A stretch of 17,119 bases of DNA. Origin: a bacterium (GTDB lineage: Bacteria > JALSQH01). The first letter of the stretch is position 1, and every line of letters starts with the position of its first letter. Both the position numbers and the translations under genes were made by a program. The stretch spans positions 1 through 17,119 of the forward strand of contig JALSQH010000062.1 in the NCBI GenBank assembly GCA_026985515.1, in the 5' to 3' direction. Under the pieces are notes generated by a model that saw only the letters and a list, made by a program, of their open reading frames with translations, was not told the origin of the DNA and made no database searches. Positions 1-7,363 of the stretch are shown here, piece after piece.

Positions 1-1
1 T

Positions 2-922
2 ATGGTTACTCCCGGACCTCCCCTGCCACTCAGAAGCGTATCAGGTTTTATCCCTGAGGGTAAGATTCTGATAGGAGAGTTGAGGAGAAGGGGAGTCCCC
101 ACAGGAATTGCTTTGAAATTTGCAAGGCTTGTCAGGGGGAAAGGTATATATAATGTGGCAGGTGACTGGTTCAATGCAGAATGGTTTGAGGAGGAAGTTC
201 CTGTCCATTTTGAGTATTTCAGGAGGGGCAGATTTATACTGTTCTGGGAAAAGGGAAAAACTGAAGTGGTCAGGTGTGGCTCTGGGGGGAGGAAGGTTGT
301 ATGGGGTACTATTGAAAGTGATAATACTTACTTTTACTTCAGGGAGAAACTCCCCCCCTTTGTGGTAAATCAGGTCTGGTATCTCCTGAAAAAGCTTAAA
401 GCAGAGATTCCCCTTCCATCCGGCACAAGGTGGAGTGTAGTGTATAGAAGAATGGGAAAGTGTCCAGACAGGATACTCCTTTTTCATATATCCTTTCCAC
501 AGGGCATTACTTCTTCAATGATTTATTTCCCATACGGGGGTAACCTGTACTGGAATGAAAGAGGACAATCGATAGAGGAGTGCAATTTACCTCCTGTTCC
601 ACTGGAGGGACTCATCTTATACAGGAATGGGAGAGGTCTCTTTTATTTTCCCTCAGTCATATTTGCCCCATTCAGGGGAGTTGTGGACTCACTTTCCCCC
701 CTCCTGCTTTCAGGTGATGTAGAGATGAAGTGTGTTGCAGATGGTGAGATTCCCGGTTACCTCGAGAGAGGTTCAGTGGCCAAGTTTACAATTCTCAGGA
801 AAAATGTGAAAAAGTTCAGATGCAGCTGTACCACTGGAAAGCAGAAAGCTCTTCCTCCCGGTCTCATGAGTAAGTTTTACTCAAATTACCTTTCACTCGA
901 AGCACTTTTACCATTCAATTGA
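2..922 (+). CDS. Degenerate M23/LytM-like peptidase homologue, 5'-partial
   Basis: The reading frame is open to the left edge and shows no signal peptide, so the true start probably lies outside the window and the ATG at 2 is likely internal. The visible 306 residues resemble the layout of exported M23 metallopeptidases with OapA/LysM-like N-terminal modules. Residues 20-90 match the usual 'LIxELRRRGxP' first module. Residues 118-192 match the second module, ending in a 'YWNERGQSIEE' segment like the family's 'YYDExGRSLxx'. From about 200 there is an M23-like core ('FAPFRGVVD' at 221-229, 'VADGEI' at 245-250) and a proline-containing tail ('ALPPGLMSKF' at 283-292). The histidine expected at the start of the zinc motif is Phe224, and no histidine occurs after residue 162, so the zinc site is absent. 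It is therefore probably a non-catalytic envelope or regulatory LytM-like protein. The family assignment is by eye. The gene overlaps the convergent methyltransferase by 15 nt. Confidence 0.5.
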   Translation: MVTPGPPLPLRSVSGFIPEGKILIGELRRRGVPTGIALKFARLVRGKGIYNVAGDWFNAEWFEEEVPVHFEYFRRGRFILFWEKGKTEVVRCGSGGRKVVWGTIESDNTYFYFREKLPPFVVNQVWYLLKKLKAEIPLPSGTRWSVVYRRMGKCPDRILLFHISFPQGITSSMIYFPYGGNLYWNERGQSIEECNLPPVPLEGLILYRNGRGLFYFPSVIFAPFRGVVDSLSPLLLSGDVEMKCVADGEIPGYLERGSVAKFTILRKNVKKFRCSCTTGKQKALPPGLMSKFYSNYLSLEALLPFN

Positions 923-1645
923 TAGTGTTTCTATAATCTTTTTCATTTCCTCTGTGTACACCTTCTGTCCCGGATCTGAGTAGATGTAAAGAGGGGGGAC
1001 AACTTTTACCTCTTCACCCCCCTCCTTTACCCCTTCACAAAGAATAAAGTTGGCTTTTTCCCTTTTTGCAGGATAAATGATAAGGAGTTTTTTGGGAGAG
1101 ATCCTGTACTTTTTCATTGTTAAAATGAGGTGGTCAAGTCTTTTTGCAGGATAGATAACATAGATTTTCCCTTTCTTTTTCACACCTTTTGAGAGGAATC
1201 TGAGGGCAGAATCCAGGTCTCCTGTTATTTCGTGCCTCGCCTTTTCCTCTACCGGATCTGGATTTCTCTTTCCAGTGCCTATTTTAAAGTATGGAGGATT
1301 TGTTATGCCTATATCATATTGCTCTGACTGTATGAGTTTGAGATTTTTGAAATCTCCATGGATTACTGATCCATCAATATTGTTAATCTGGAGATTGATC
1401 TGTGAAAGTTTATACAATTCCTCATCAATTTCAATCCCTGTGTAGGTAAACTTTTTACCTTTTTTTGTCAGAAACACAGGTATCACACCTTCTCCACTAC
1501 CAGCTTCAAGAATCTTACTGTTGTTTTTGAGAGACACGGCAGATGCAAGCAGGACAGTATCTATTGAAAACCTGTAGCCTTTTTTAAGCTGATAGAAGTA
1601 GAGATCCCCCCACCCTGACCTGACATATTTATCCGAGGATCTCAT
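908..1645 (-). CDS. trmN6: tRNA1(Val) adenine-N6-methyltransferase-like protein (TrmN6/YfiC family)
   Basis: A 245-residue class I S-adenosylmethionine-dependent methyltransferase. The N-terminal block 'GYRFSIDTVLLA' (23-34) is a hallmark of the COG4123 family. The SAM-binding motif I is 'LEAGSGEGVI' (46-55), an acidic 'IEID' (71-74) should bind the ribose, and the catalytic motif IV is 'NPPY' (116-119), which is typical of N6-adenine methyltransferases. 'NPDPVEEKARHE' (128-139) is also characteristic. In E. coli the family methylates A37 of tRNA1(Val); the substrate here is inferred from family only. It is the last gene of a minus-strand operon. Its start overlaps the end of the Roadblock gene by 17 nt and has only a weak ribosome-binding site, so translational coupling is likely. 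The 3' end overlaps the convergent M23-like gene by 15 nt. Confidence 0.82.
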   Translation of the reverse strand: MRSSDKYVRSGWGDLYFYQLKKGYRFSIDTVLLASAVSLKNNSKILEAGSGEGVIPVFLTKKGKKFTYTGIEIDEELYKLSQINLQINNIDGSVIHGDFKNLKLIQSEQYDIGITNPPYFKIGTGKRNPDPVEEKARHEITGDLDSALRFLSKGVKKKGKIYVIYPAKRLDHLILTMKKYRISPKKLLIIYPAKREKANFILCEGVKEGGEEVKVVPPLYIYSDPGQKVYTEEMKKIIETLSIEW

Positions 1646-1991
1646 TGACTGCTTTTTTCATTGCTTCAACAACCGGAGCAATGGAGGTTCCTGGATTCAC
1701 CACCACTGAAAGAACCATGTCGTCATCGATTTCCTTTACCAGCAGGCCCCCTTCTGTACCAAGAAGAATAAGGGCCCAGTTCTTTCCCAGGGAAAGTTCT
1801 TCCAGAGTCGAGTTGGCAGGATTGAGGGAGGCTGTTGTCATCGCTCCCAGTTTATCGTTGAATCCCGGGTCATCAAAGGTGGAAACCATGATCAAACCAT
1901 CCCTGGAAACCACTGCTGAACCTTTAATTCCGTTTACCTGATTTAAGTTTTCAAGAATCCCTCTCAAAATCTGAGTATCAAGTATTGCCAT
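1629..1991 (-). CDS. Roadblock/LC7 domain protein
   Basis: A 120-residue single-domain protein spanning the whole Roadblock/LC7 fold: the first helix 'LRGILENLNQVNGIKGSAVVSRDGLIM' region (9-35), a central helix (about 46-66) and the terminal strand-helix 'VVNPGTSIAPVVEAMKKAVNEIL' region (97-119). Roadblock proteins such as MglB act as dimeric partners or GTPase-activating proteins of small Ras-like GTPases of the MglA/Rup type, or as cytoplasmic scaffolds. No GTPase gene is visible in this window, so its partner is unknown. The ATG follows a strong AAGGAGGAA site in the 16-nt gap after the ligase gene, and its 3' end overlaps the methyltransferase start by 17 nt, so the three genes are probably co-transcribed. 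Its sequence gives no link to glycan synthesis or tRNA modification. Confidence 0.85.
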   Translation of the reverse strand: MAILDTQILRGILENLNQVNGIKGSAVVSRDGLIMVSTFDDPGFNDKLGAMTTASLNPANSTLEELSLGKNWALILLGTEGGLLVKEIDDDMVLSVVVNPGTSIAPVVEAMKKAVNEILG

Positions 1992-2007
1992 TCCTTCCTC
2001 CTTACCA

Positions 2008-3645
2008 TCACTGTTTTTTTAAATAATACCTGAGTTCTGGCACTTTTTCAAGTAATTGTGGGAATTTTGTGGCTATTTCCTTAAGTTTTTCATATTTCCC
2101 TGTCTTTACCAGAAGCTTCACCAGTTTTCTGGCTATTTTCACCCTCTGATAGGGAGAGTATTTCATTGCTCTGAGCCATATTTTGAAGGTTTTATCAATT
2201 TCTCCTTTTCTGGCGAAAATGATACCTATATGTTTCATCGCCGTAACTTCTGCGGGGTTGTATCTTATAGCGAGTGATAATTTTTCTTCTGCCAGCTCAT
2301 AGAAGCCCAGCTTCTTGTAAATTAGACCTTCAAGGGTGAGTGCATTCCAGTTGTAGGGCCAGACTTCCAGGCTCTTTTTAAAGTACTGTAGTGCAACTTT
2401 TCTTTTCCCCTCTGACAGGAAGAATTTTCCTGTTCTGTACATAAATTCACCGTAGGAAAGCAAAACTGAGAGGAAAATGCAGAAAGTCATAAAAGTAAGT
2501 GCCGCAGCAGTGAAAGTTTTTGATTTTATCACTCTGATTGGTTCTTCAGCAGTTGAGAAGTAGAGTGAAAAGAAAATCAAACCCCCTGCAGGAGTGTGAA
2601 AGTTAAAGTCAACCAGAGATTGAAAAAGTGCGGTTAACAGTCCCAGGGTGATTACTTTATCTCCAGAACGGAAAAATTTTTTTAACACCTGAAACCAGAG
2701 AAAGAGATAAAATAAAATCCCGATAATACCGAAATCTGCTCCCCAGTAGAGCAGTTCACTGTGGGGGTTGTTTACATAGGTGTGAGAGGTGTAGAGTTGT
2801 TTATCAAATTGATATGAGATGTATTCAGGAAAAGTTTCCTCAAATCTTCCCTCAACCCCAAGTGGATGATGCAGGATAAGTTTTAAGGTATCAATGTAGG
2901 TAAAATATCTGAATCTTGCCGAATAATCTTTGAGAGAGATAATTTTTTTTACCGGCGGAGAGAAGATTAAAGCTATGGAAATGATGGCATATATGAAAAT
3001 CGAGAGGACCCGGAGTTTTCTATTTCTCAAGGTGATAAGAACAAAAAGCAGAGTCCCCCAGAGTGCGAAGAGAAGAGCTCTATTTTTTATTAAGATCAGA
3101 TAAATTAGGGTAAATGCTGAGGTTAATATCCACAACCATTTCTTATCCCTGATTCCGTACCATATAACAGGGATGAGAAGGGGACCAATATAGTGAGCAG
3201 AATAATTTGAGAGTCCCATTACTGAGGAAAAATCCCTGTAACCATAGTTGTCAACAGGAGCAGGGATGATTGAGAAAGCCTGCAGGAGACCCACAACTGA
3301 AATAACAAGCAGAGCCCAGATTGAGATTTTTAGAATTTTTCCACTCTCAAGCGGAAGTATTGAGAGAATCAGGAAAAGGAAATAGAAGTGGCACAGAAAA
3401 GTCTTGTATTTTAAAGGTAGCAGGAATCCGGCTGAGAGCCACATAAGTATAAGGAAGAGTAATATAGGGGAAGAGACACGGATTGTATATCTCCCATAAC
3501 TCATCAGAAAAGTCAGACCTGTTAAAATGAGGAGCATTTTGATGTGGAAAGATTCTGGGGGAAGTAAGATGATAACTCCCAGAAAGTAGGAGATAAAATA
3601 ACCGGAATAAATTAATTTAGCCCTGATATCTTGCATTGCAGGCAA
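2008..3645 (-). CDS. O-antigen ligase/Wzy-like polytopic membrane protein with C-terminal TPR domain
   Basis: A 545-residue inner-membrane protein with about ten to twelve hydrophobic segments between residues 12 and 400. A large loop at about 232-300 holds the Wzy_C (PF04932) signature: 'HPLGVEG' (260-266) followed by 'PHSELLYWGADFGIIG' (294-309), the counterpart of the family's 'HNxYLxxLxExGxxG'. Such proteins polymerise undecaprenyl-linked O units, ligate O antigen to lipid A core, or transfer glycan to protein. After the last membrane span (about 378-399), residues 405-545 are soluble and contain two to three TPR-like helix pairs. The longest frame uses a TTG start at 3645; the ATG at 3636, nine bases downstream, is an equally likely start, and neither has a clear ribosome-binding site. 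It is the first gene of the operon with the Roadblock and TrmN6-like genes. No other glycan gene is nearby, so polymerase versus ligase cannot be decided. Confidence 0.78.
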   Translation of the reverse strand: MPAMQDIRAKLIYSGYFISYFLGVIILLPPESFHIKMLLILTGLTFLMSYGRYTIRVSSPILLFLILMWLSAGFLLPLKYKTFLCHFYFLFLILSILPLESGKILKISIWALLVISVVGLLQAFSIIPAPVDNYGYRDFSSVMGLSNYSAHYIGPLLIPVIWYGIRDKKWLWILTSAFTLIYLILIKNRALLFALWGTLLFVLITLRNRKLRVLSIFIYAIISIALIFSPPVKKIISLKDYSARFRYFTYIDTLKLILHHPLGVEGRFEETFPEYISYQFDKQLYTSHTYVNNPHSELLYWGADFGIIGILFYLFLWFQVLKKFFRSGDKVITLGLLTALFQSLVDFNFHTPAGGLIFFSLYFSTAEEPIRVIKSKTFTAAALTFMTFCIFLSVLLSYGEFMYRTGKFFLSEGKRKVALQYFKKSLEVWPYNWNALTLEGLIYKKLGFYELAEEKLSLAIRYNPAEVTAMKHIGIIFARKGEIDKTFKIWLRAMKYSPYQRVKIARKLVKLLVKTGKYEKLKEIATKFPQLLEKVPELRYYLKKQ

Positions 3646-3657
3646 AAAGATATTAAA

Positions 3658-3666
3658 ATTATCACA
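3658..3666 (-). promoter_or_regulatory. Putative extended -10 promoter for the ligase operon
   Basis: On the minus strand the bases read TGTGATAAT, an extended -10 (TG, one base, GATAAT) with five of six matches to TATAAT. No good -35 lies at the usual distance, which an extended -10 can tolerate. A start of transcription near 3651 would leave a leader of only about 5-15 nt before the ligase start. Confidence 0.3.
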
Positions 3667-3670
3667 GCTG

Positions 3671-3699
3671 TTGCAGGTGTGTGTTTTTTGCTATATTAT
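3671..3699 (+). promoter_or_regulatory. Putative sigma70-type promoter of the lipoprotein/barrel cluster
   Basis: TTGCAG (3671-3676), a 17-base spacer, then TATTAT (3694-3699). This fits a housekeeping promoter in the 90-base divergent gap, with a predicted transcription start near 3706 and a short leader holding the strong AAAGGAGGT ribosome-binding site at 3722-3730. It overlaps back-to-back with the proposed leftward promoter. Confidence 0.5.
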
Positions 3700-3735
3700 A
3701 GAAGGGAGAGAAGGGGGTGTCAAAGGAGGTGAGTT

Positions 3736-5733
3736 ATGATGAGGAAGTTAGTGGTGGGAGTTGCTTTGGTGCTTGCTTTTTCTCTGGGGATGGGAGGATG
3801 TGGAAAAAAAGAGCATAAAGAGGATCCGGAAAAGGCTGAAACTCGACAACAGATAACGGTGGCCAAGGGGTATCTCTCTGATGGAGAGTATGACCTTGCG
3901 TATGAGGAGTTTAAAAAAATTACTATGATGCACAATGGAGCGGGACCGAAGTATTACAGGGGAGAAGCCTTCTATGGACTGGGATTGTCTCTGATGCTGA
4001 AAAATATCAATGACATCGTGAACCAGATTTCTGGTCTACTGGGTGGACTTGGTGCAATTATGAATCAACCCGTTTCCTCCCCTGATTACGAGAAGGAGAT
4101 TATTCTGAACGAAATAAATAAGTTTGAGCCACAGGGAGGGACAGATACCCTTGTAAAGAGTTTTATGGATAGTTTCATAGATATGTTTGAGAACTGGAAA
4201 AAGGCTTTTAATGAGGTTAAGCAGGTTGGAAAGTTGAATTTTGTAATCTCTCCCTTCCCTGTTTACTTCGGAAAAATGAAGATAATGGATCTTTCCGGTG
4301 AGCATGATATGGGAGAGGTGTATTTTATAAATGCTACCCTGAATATCATTCTTGGCTGGCTTTACTTCTTCAGGAGCGCAAACTATGAAATAAATATCAC
4401 TGATCCCCGGCTGATAAATTTTCTTGTGAAATATTTGCTTCCAAAGATAACAGATAAGAATTCAAAGAAAATTCCCCTGATTATGAATGCTGTGACTCTT
4501 CTCTTAAATGTGAGTCCCAACTTTCTCACACTCGCAGGAGATGGTGTGAAAAGCAGTCAGACTGCCAGGGCAGATTTTCAGACTGCCTATGCAGATTTTG
4601 CCAATACGATTGTGGAGATCAGAAGCGAGACAGATGACCAGAAGGACGACATTATCCAGTACTACAAAGATGACAAGGGAAGAGAGTTTGCAGTATTTAA
4701 CATTCATGATTTGAACCTGAGCACCTCTGTGATTCCAGGCAACATTGGTGGAGAGGAGATACCCAGTGTTACCATTTCTCCTGAGAATAAGTTGATGCTG
4801 AACATTGGAAATGGCATGGAGGAGAAATTGAGGAAGGCTTCTGATAATTTCAAACCGGGTGGTCCAGCTGTGTCCTGGGCTGAAGATATTGCTCCCATTG
4901 TTTCGGCTCTGGCGGTAATGATTCTCAAATCTGGAATGTTAAATGATCTGATAGAATCTGCTCTTTCCCAGCTTGGAGATAGCAATAAGAATATCAAAGA
5001 TATGATAGAATCTATTTTAAATTCTGACATCATTGATGAGAATATGATAACCGGTATTTTAACTGGATTTATTCCCGATTTTATTGCGTTCAAGTTCGGT
5101 GATTTCTACAATAATCCTCCAGCTGGTGGTTACAGATCCCTTCTTCCTGCCTGGACAGACGGGATTGAAGTCTATGAAAATGACGCAACCTATCCCACTG
5201 ATTATTTTATCCTTGAATATGAGTGTGCAGATCCGACAAAACCAATTTATGATGTCAGGGGTCCACTGGGTCCACTTCTTGTTGACTCAATTGTATGTAA
5301 CTCAACTTACTATAATACTGAAGGGGTGACTGCTACTACTGCCCGGGATCAGTCTCATTTCACGCACAGTGGATGGGTATATAAGGAATACTCTGATACA
5401 GTTTCAGGTGTGATTCAGAATATTAAACCTCTCGATGAGGTAAGTGAGGAATACCAGGGTTTTTCTGAAGATAGTTTTCCGGGGATACTCCCTTACATTT
5501 ATTTCCCTGATCCATCCCTTGATGGTTTGATCCTGCTCAAACTGAGGCCATTGATTGACAACAGTGTTGATGTTGATAAGCTTCAGGAATGCAGTGGAAT
5601 GCTTGATGACTGGGCAAAACCCTCTCCTGGACCCGACGGTAACAAGTGTTTGAATTTTGCCATCAACAAGGTATTTACCACTCTTATAAATACTCTTAAC
5701 CTTGCGGACTCGCTGGTTATAAGTGCCAGATAG
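3736..5733 (+). CDS. Large outer-membrane-type lipoprotein of unknown function, TPR-like N terminus
   Basis: A 665-residue protein of no family I recognise. It begins with a basic, hydrophobic signal sequence and a lipobox ending at Cys22 ('GMGGC'), so it should be lipid-anchored after signal peptidase II processing. Residues 24-31 are charged with no Asp at +2, which in the E. coli Lol rule would favour the outer membrane. Residues 40-90 look like one or two TPR units ('YLSDGEYDLAYEEFKKI'). The remainder is a long helix-rich region (about 90-470) and a Cys-containing C-terminal region with cysteines at 497, 521, 619 and 638, enough for two disulfides; no cysteine lies between Cys22 and 497. 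Two ATG codons follow the AAAGGAGGT site, at 3736 and 3739; both are well spaced. It is 78 nt upstream of two outer-membrane barrels with no terminator visible in between, so a shared envelope role is inferred. Confidence 0.8.
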   Translation: MMRKLVVGVALVLAFSLGMGGCGKKEHKEDPEKAETRQQITVAKGYLSDGEYDLAYEEFKKITMMHNGAGPKYYRGEAFYGLGLSLMLKNINDIVNQISGLLGGLGAIMNQPVSSPDYEKEIILNEINKFEPQGGTDTLVKSFMDSFIDMFENWKKAFNEVKQVGKLNFVISPFPVYFGKMKIMDLSGEHDMGEVYFINATLNIILGWLYFFRSANYEINITDPRLINFLVKYLLPKITDKNSKKIPLIMNAVTLLLNVSPNFLTLAGDGVKSSQTARADFQTAYADFANTIVEIRSETDDQKDDIIQYYKDDKGREFAVFNIHDLNLSTSVIPGNIGGEEIPSVTISPENKLMLNIGNGMEEKLRKASDNFKPGGPAVSWAEDIAPIVSALAVMILKSGMLNDLIESALSQLGDSNKNIKDMIESILNSDIIDENMITGILTGFIPDFIAFKFGDFYNNPPAGGYRSLLPAWTDGIEVYENDATYPTDYFILEYECADPTKPIYDVRGPLGPLLVDSIVCNSTYYNTEGVTATTARDQSHFTHSGWVYKEYSDTVSGVIQNIKPLDEVSEEYQGFSEDSFPGILPYIYFPDPSLDGLILLKLRPLIDNSVDVDKLQECSGMLDDWAKPSPGPDGNKCLNFAINKVFTTLINTLNLADSLVISAR

Positions 5734-5755
5734 ACTTAAAAAAACAGGGTGGGGC

Positions 5756-5784
5756 TTGACAGAGCGGTATTTTTGTTGTAAAAG
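5756..5784 (+). promoter_or_regulatory. Putative promoter upstream of the first barrel gene
   Basis: A perfect -35 hexamer TTGACA (5756-5761) is followed after 17 bases by a weaker -10, TAAAAG (5779-5784); TGTAAA at 5777-5782 with a 15-base spacer is an alternative. It lies in the 78-nt gap after the lipoprotein gene and precedes a strong AAGGAGGAG ribosome-binding site (5800-5808). It would let the two barrel genes be transcribed independently of the lipoprotein. Confidence 0.45.
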
Positions 5785-5811
5785 ATTAGAGATTTTACAA
5801 AGGAGGAGTAA

Positions 5812-7341
5812 ATGAGATTTAAAATTAGTATCCTGCTCCTGATTTTTCTACTACCTGCATCTGTAATTGCTGATCTGGGTTTCTTTCAGGATGTTTCCCT
5901 GAGCATTGACGGTTATTATCGTGTCAGAAATTACAGATTGTGGGATGTGGATGCAGACAGGGATACTGGAATTGGGAATTTTGCATATTTCACCCATGAA
6001 TTGAGGTTAAAGCCCACTTTAAATTTAAATGAAAAAATATCCCTGAAACTTGATATTCTTGGAATTACAGGAACCTTTGGGAATAATCCGGGCAATGTTT
6101 TAACAATGTCAACTGCAGCAACTTATCCCACCATTATTGTAAAGAGAGCTTATGGAGAAATTAGATTACCTTTTGGGGTGCTTCTGGCTGGTCGTATGCC
6201 TTCCCACTTTGGAATGGGAATTCTCTCCAATGATGGAGATCATCCTGTTGAGTTTGGTGATACTGAAATTGGAAATACATACGATAGAATCCTCTTTGCC
6301 ACAAAACCTCTTGGTGAGAAAAGCGATCTTCTGGTTGGAGTGTTTCTTGATAAACTTGTTGAGGGGGAGAGGTTACCCCAGCTTGAACCTGCAAATTTTT
6401 CCGTCAGTACGGGAAGCTCCAGGGATAGCATAAATGAAGCGGGACTGGTCATAAAGTTTAAAAAGGAAGGTTTTAGAACAGGCCTATATTTTCTCAATAG
6501 ATGGCAGAAATCCACAAAAACCAGTCTTTACATTCCCGATTTTTGCCTTGCTTATACAAGGGGAATCTTCCATTTAAATTTTGAATTGGCCTATATTGGA
6601 GGGAAAACGAGTGCTTTTCCTGTGATGATGAAGAGTGGATATATTGCGAAACCCGAAATAGATGTCGCTTCTTTCGGGTCAGTTTTAAGAGTTGGGGCAA
6701 AAGTGAAACCTCTTGAGGATCTCTACCTTGAAACAGGTTATGCATCAGGAGATGAGGCAGGTAAAGATGCCTTCAGTGATCTTAAATACACACAGTTTTC
6801 ATTTGATCCAAACTATAAGGTTGGTTTGCTGATGTTTGATTTCGTTGAGAGATACTTTTCAGCTGTAAAAGCACAGGAGGTGGCTCAATATTTGAGCGAT
6901 AATGCTGAAGTTTTAAGGACGATACAGCGTTACAACGGTTTAAATGAGGGTTATGTAAATGAGTATATTGCACTGGTAAATATGCTATATCCAACACATG
7001 GTTCAATCAGAAATACCTTTTATGTCTTTCCTGTGGTGAAATACAGGCCTGTTGATTCTTTTCAGATGAAACTTGGTGTTCTGGGAGCGTGGGTAACCGG
7101 TAAGAATCACAGAGTGGAAACTCGCCATGTGGTTGCAACTTCTTCTGCGGGAGCAGTCTATGCAAAAGGAAGTAACTATGGCTGGGAAGTGGATCTGGGT
7201 CTGGAGTTCTTCTATACGAAAAACGCTTCTCTCGGAATTCAGGCTGGCTACATGCTTCCCGGGGATGTATTTCAGAAAGCGGACGGATCGAAGCCTGACA
7301 GCGTTTATGTATTGATTCCGAGATTGACTTTAACCTTTTAA
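5812..7341 (+). CDS. TIGR04551-like outer-membrane beta-barrel protein, paralogue 1
   Basis: A 509-residue exported protein. The signal peptide runs to about Ala20 ('ASVIA' before Asp21). The mature part alternates short amphipathic strands and turns and ends in 'RLTLTF', with the terminal Phe expected of a BAM-recognised barrel. Landmarks shared with the TIGR04551 family are an early 'GYYRVR' (34-39), 'ELRLKPTL' (63-70), 'AGRMPSHFGMG' (126-136), an acidic glycine loop with 'GDTEIGNTYDR' (149-159), and 'ILFATKPLG' (160-168). A helix-rich insert of about 50 residues (about 350-398) interrupts the strands after 'YTQFSFDPNYKVGLLMF' . The ligand or channel role is unknown; a porin-like or structural function is possible. 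It is followed after 22 nt by a paralogue, clearly a tandem duplication, and preceded by the large lipoprotein. The ATG is fixed by the adjacent ribosome-binding site. Confidence 0.72.
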   Translation: MRFKISILLLIFLLPASVIADLGFFQDVSLSIDGYYRVRNYRLWDVDADRDTGIGNFAYFTHELRLKPTLNLNEKISLKLDILGITGTFGNNPGNVLTMSTAATYPTIIVKRAYGEIRLPFGVLLAGRMPSHFGMGILSNDGDHPVEFGDTEIGNTYDRILFATKPLGEKSDLLVGVFLDKLVEGERLPQLEPANFSVSTGSSRDSINEAGLVIKFKKEGFRTGLYFLNRWQKSTKTSLYIPDFCLAYTRGIFHLNFELAYIGGKTSAFPVMMKSGYIAKPEIDVASFGSVLRVGAKVKPLEDLYLETGYASGDEAGKDAFSDLKYTQFSFDPNYKVGLLMFDFVERYFSAVKAQEVAQYLSDNAEVLRTIQRYNGLNEGYVNEYIALVNMLYPTHGSIRNTFYVFPVVKYRPVDSFQMKLGVLGAWVTGKNHRVETRHVVATSSAGAVYAKGSNYGWEVDLGLEFFYTKNASLGIQAGYMLPGDVFQKADGSKPDSVYVLIPRLTLTF

Positions 7342-7363
7342 AAAAACAAAGAGAGGTGAGGAT

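Noticed and set aside
41-487. A 148-codon open frame on the minus strand opposite the M23-like gene
   Set aside because: It is a shadow of the + strand gene, which shows family-like sequence; the antisense product has no recognisable features and no ribosome-binding site.
2943-2950. Run of eight T (A8 in the ligase coding strand), considered as a phase-variable tract
   Set aside because: Single short A/T runs are common at this base composition, and the frame continues intact with typical membrane sequence on both sides.
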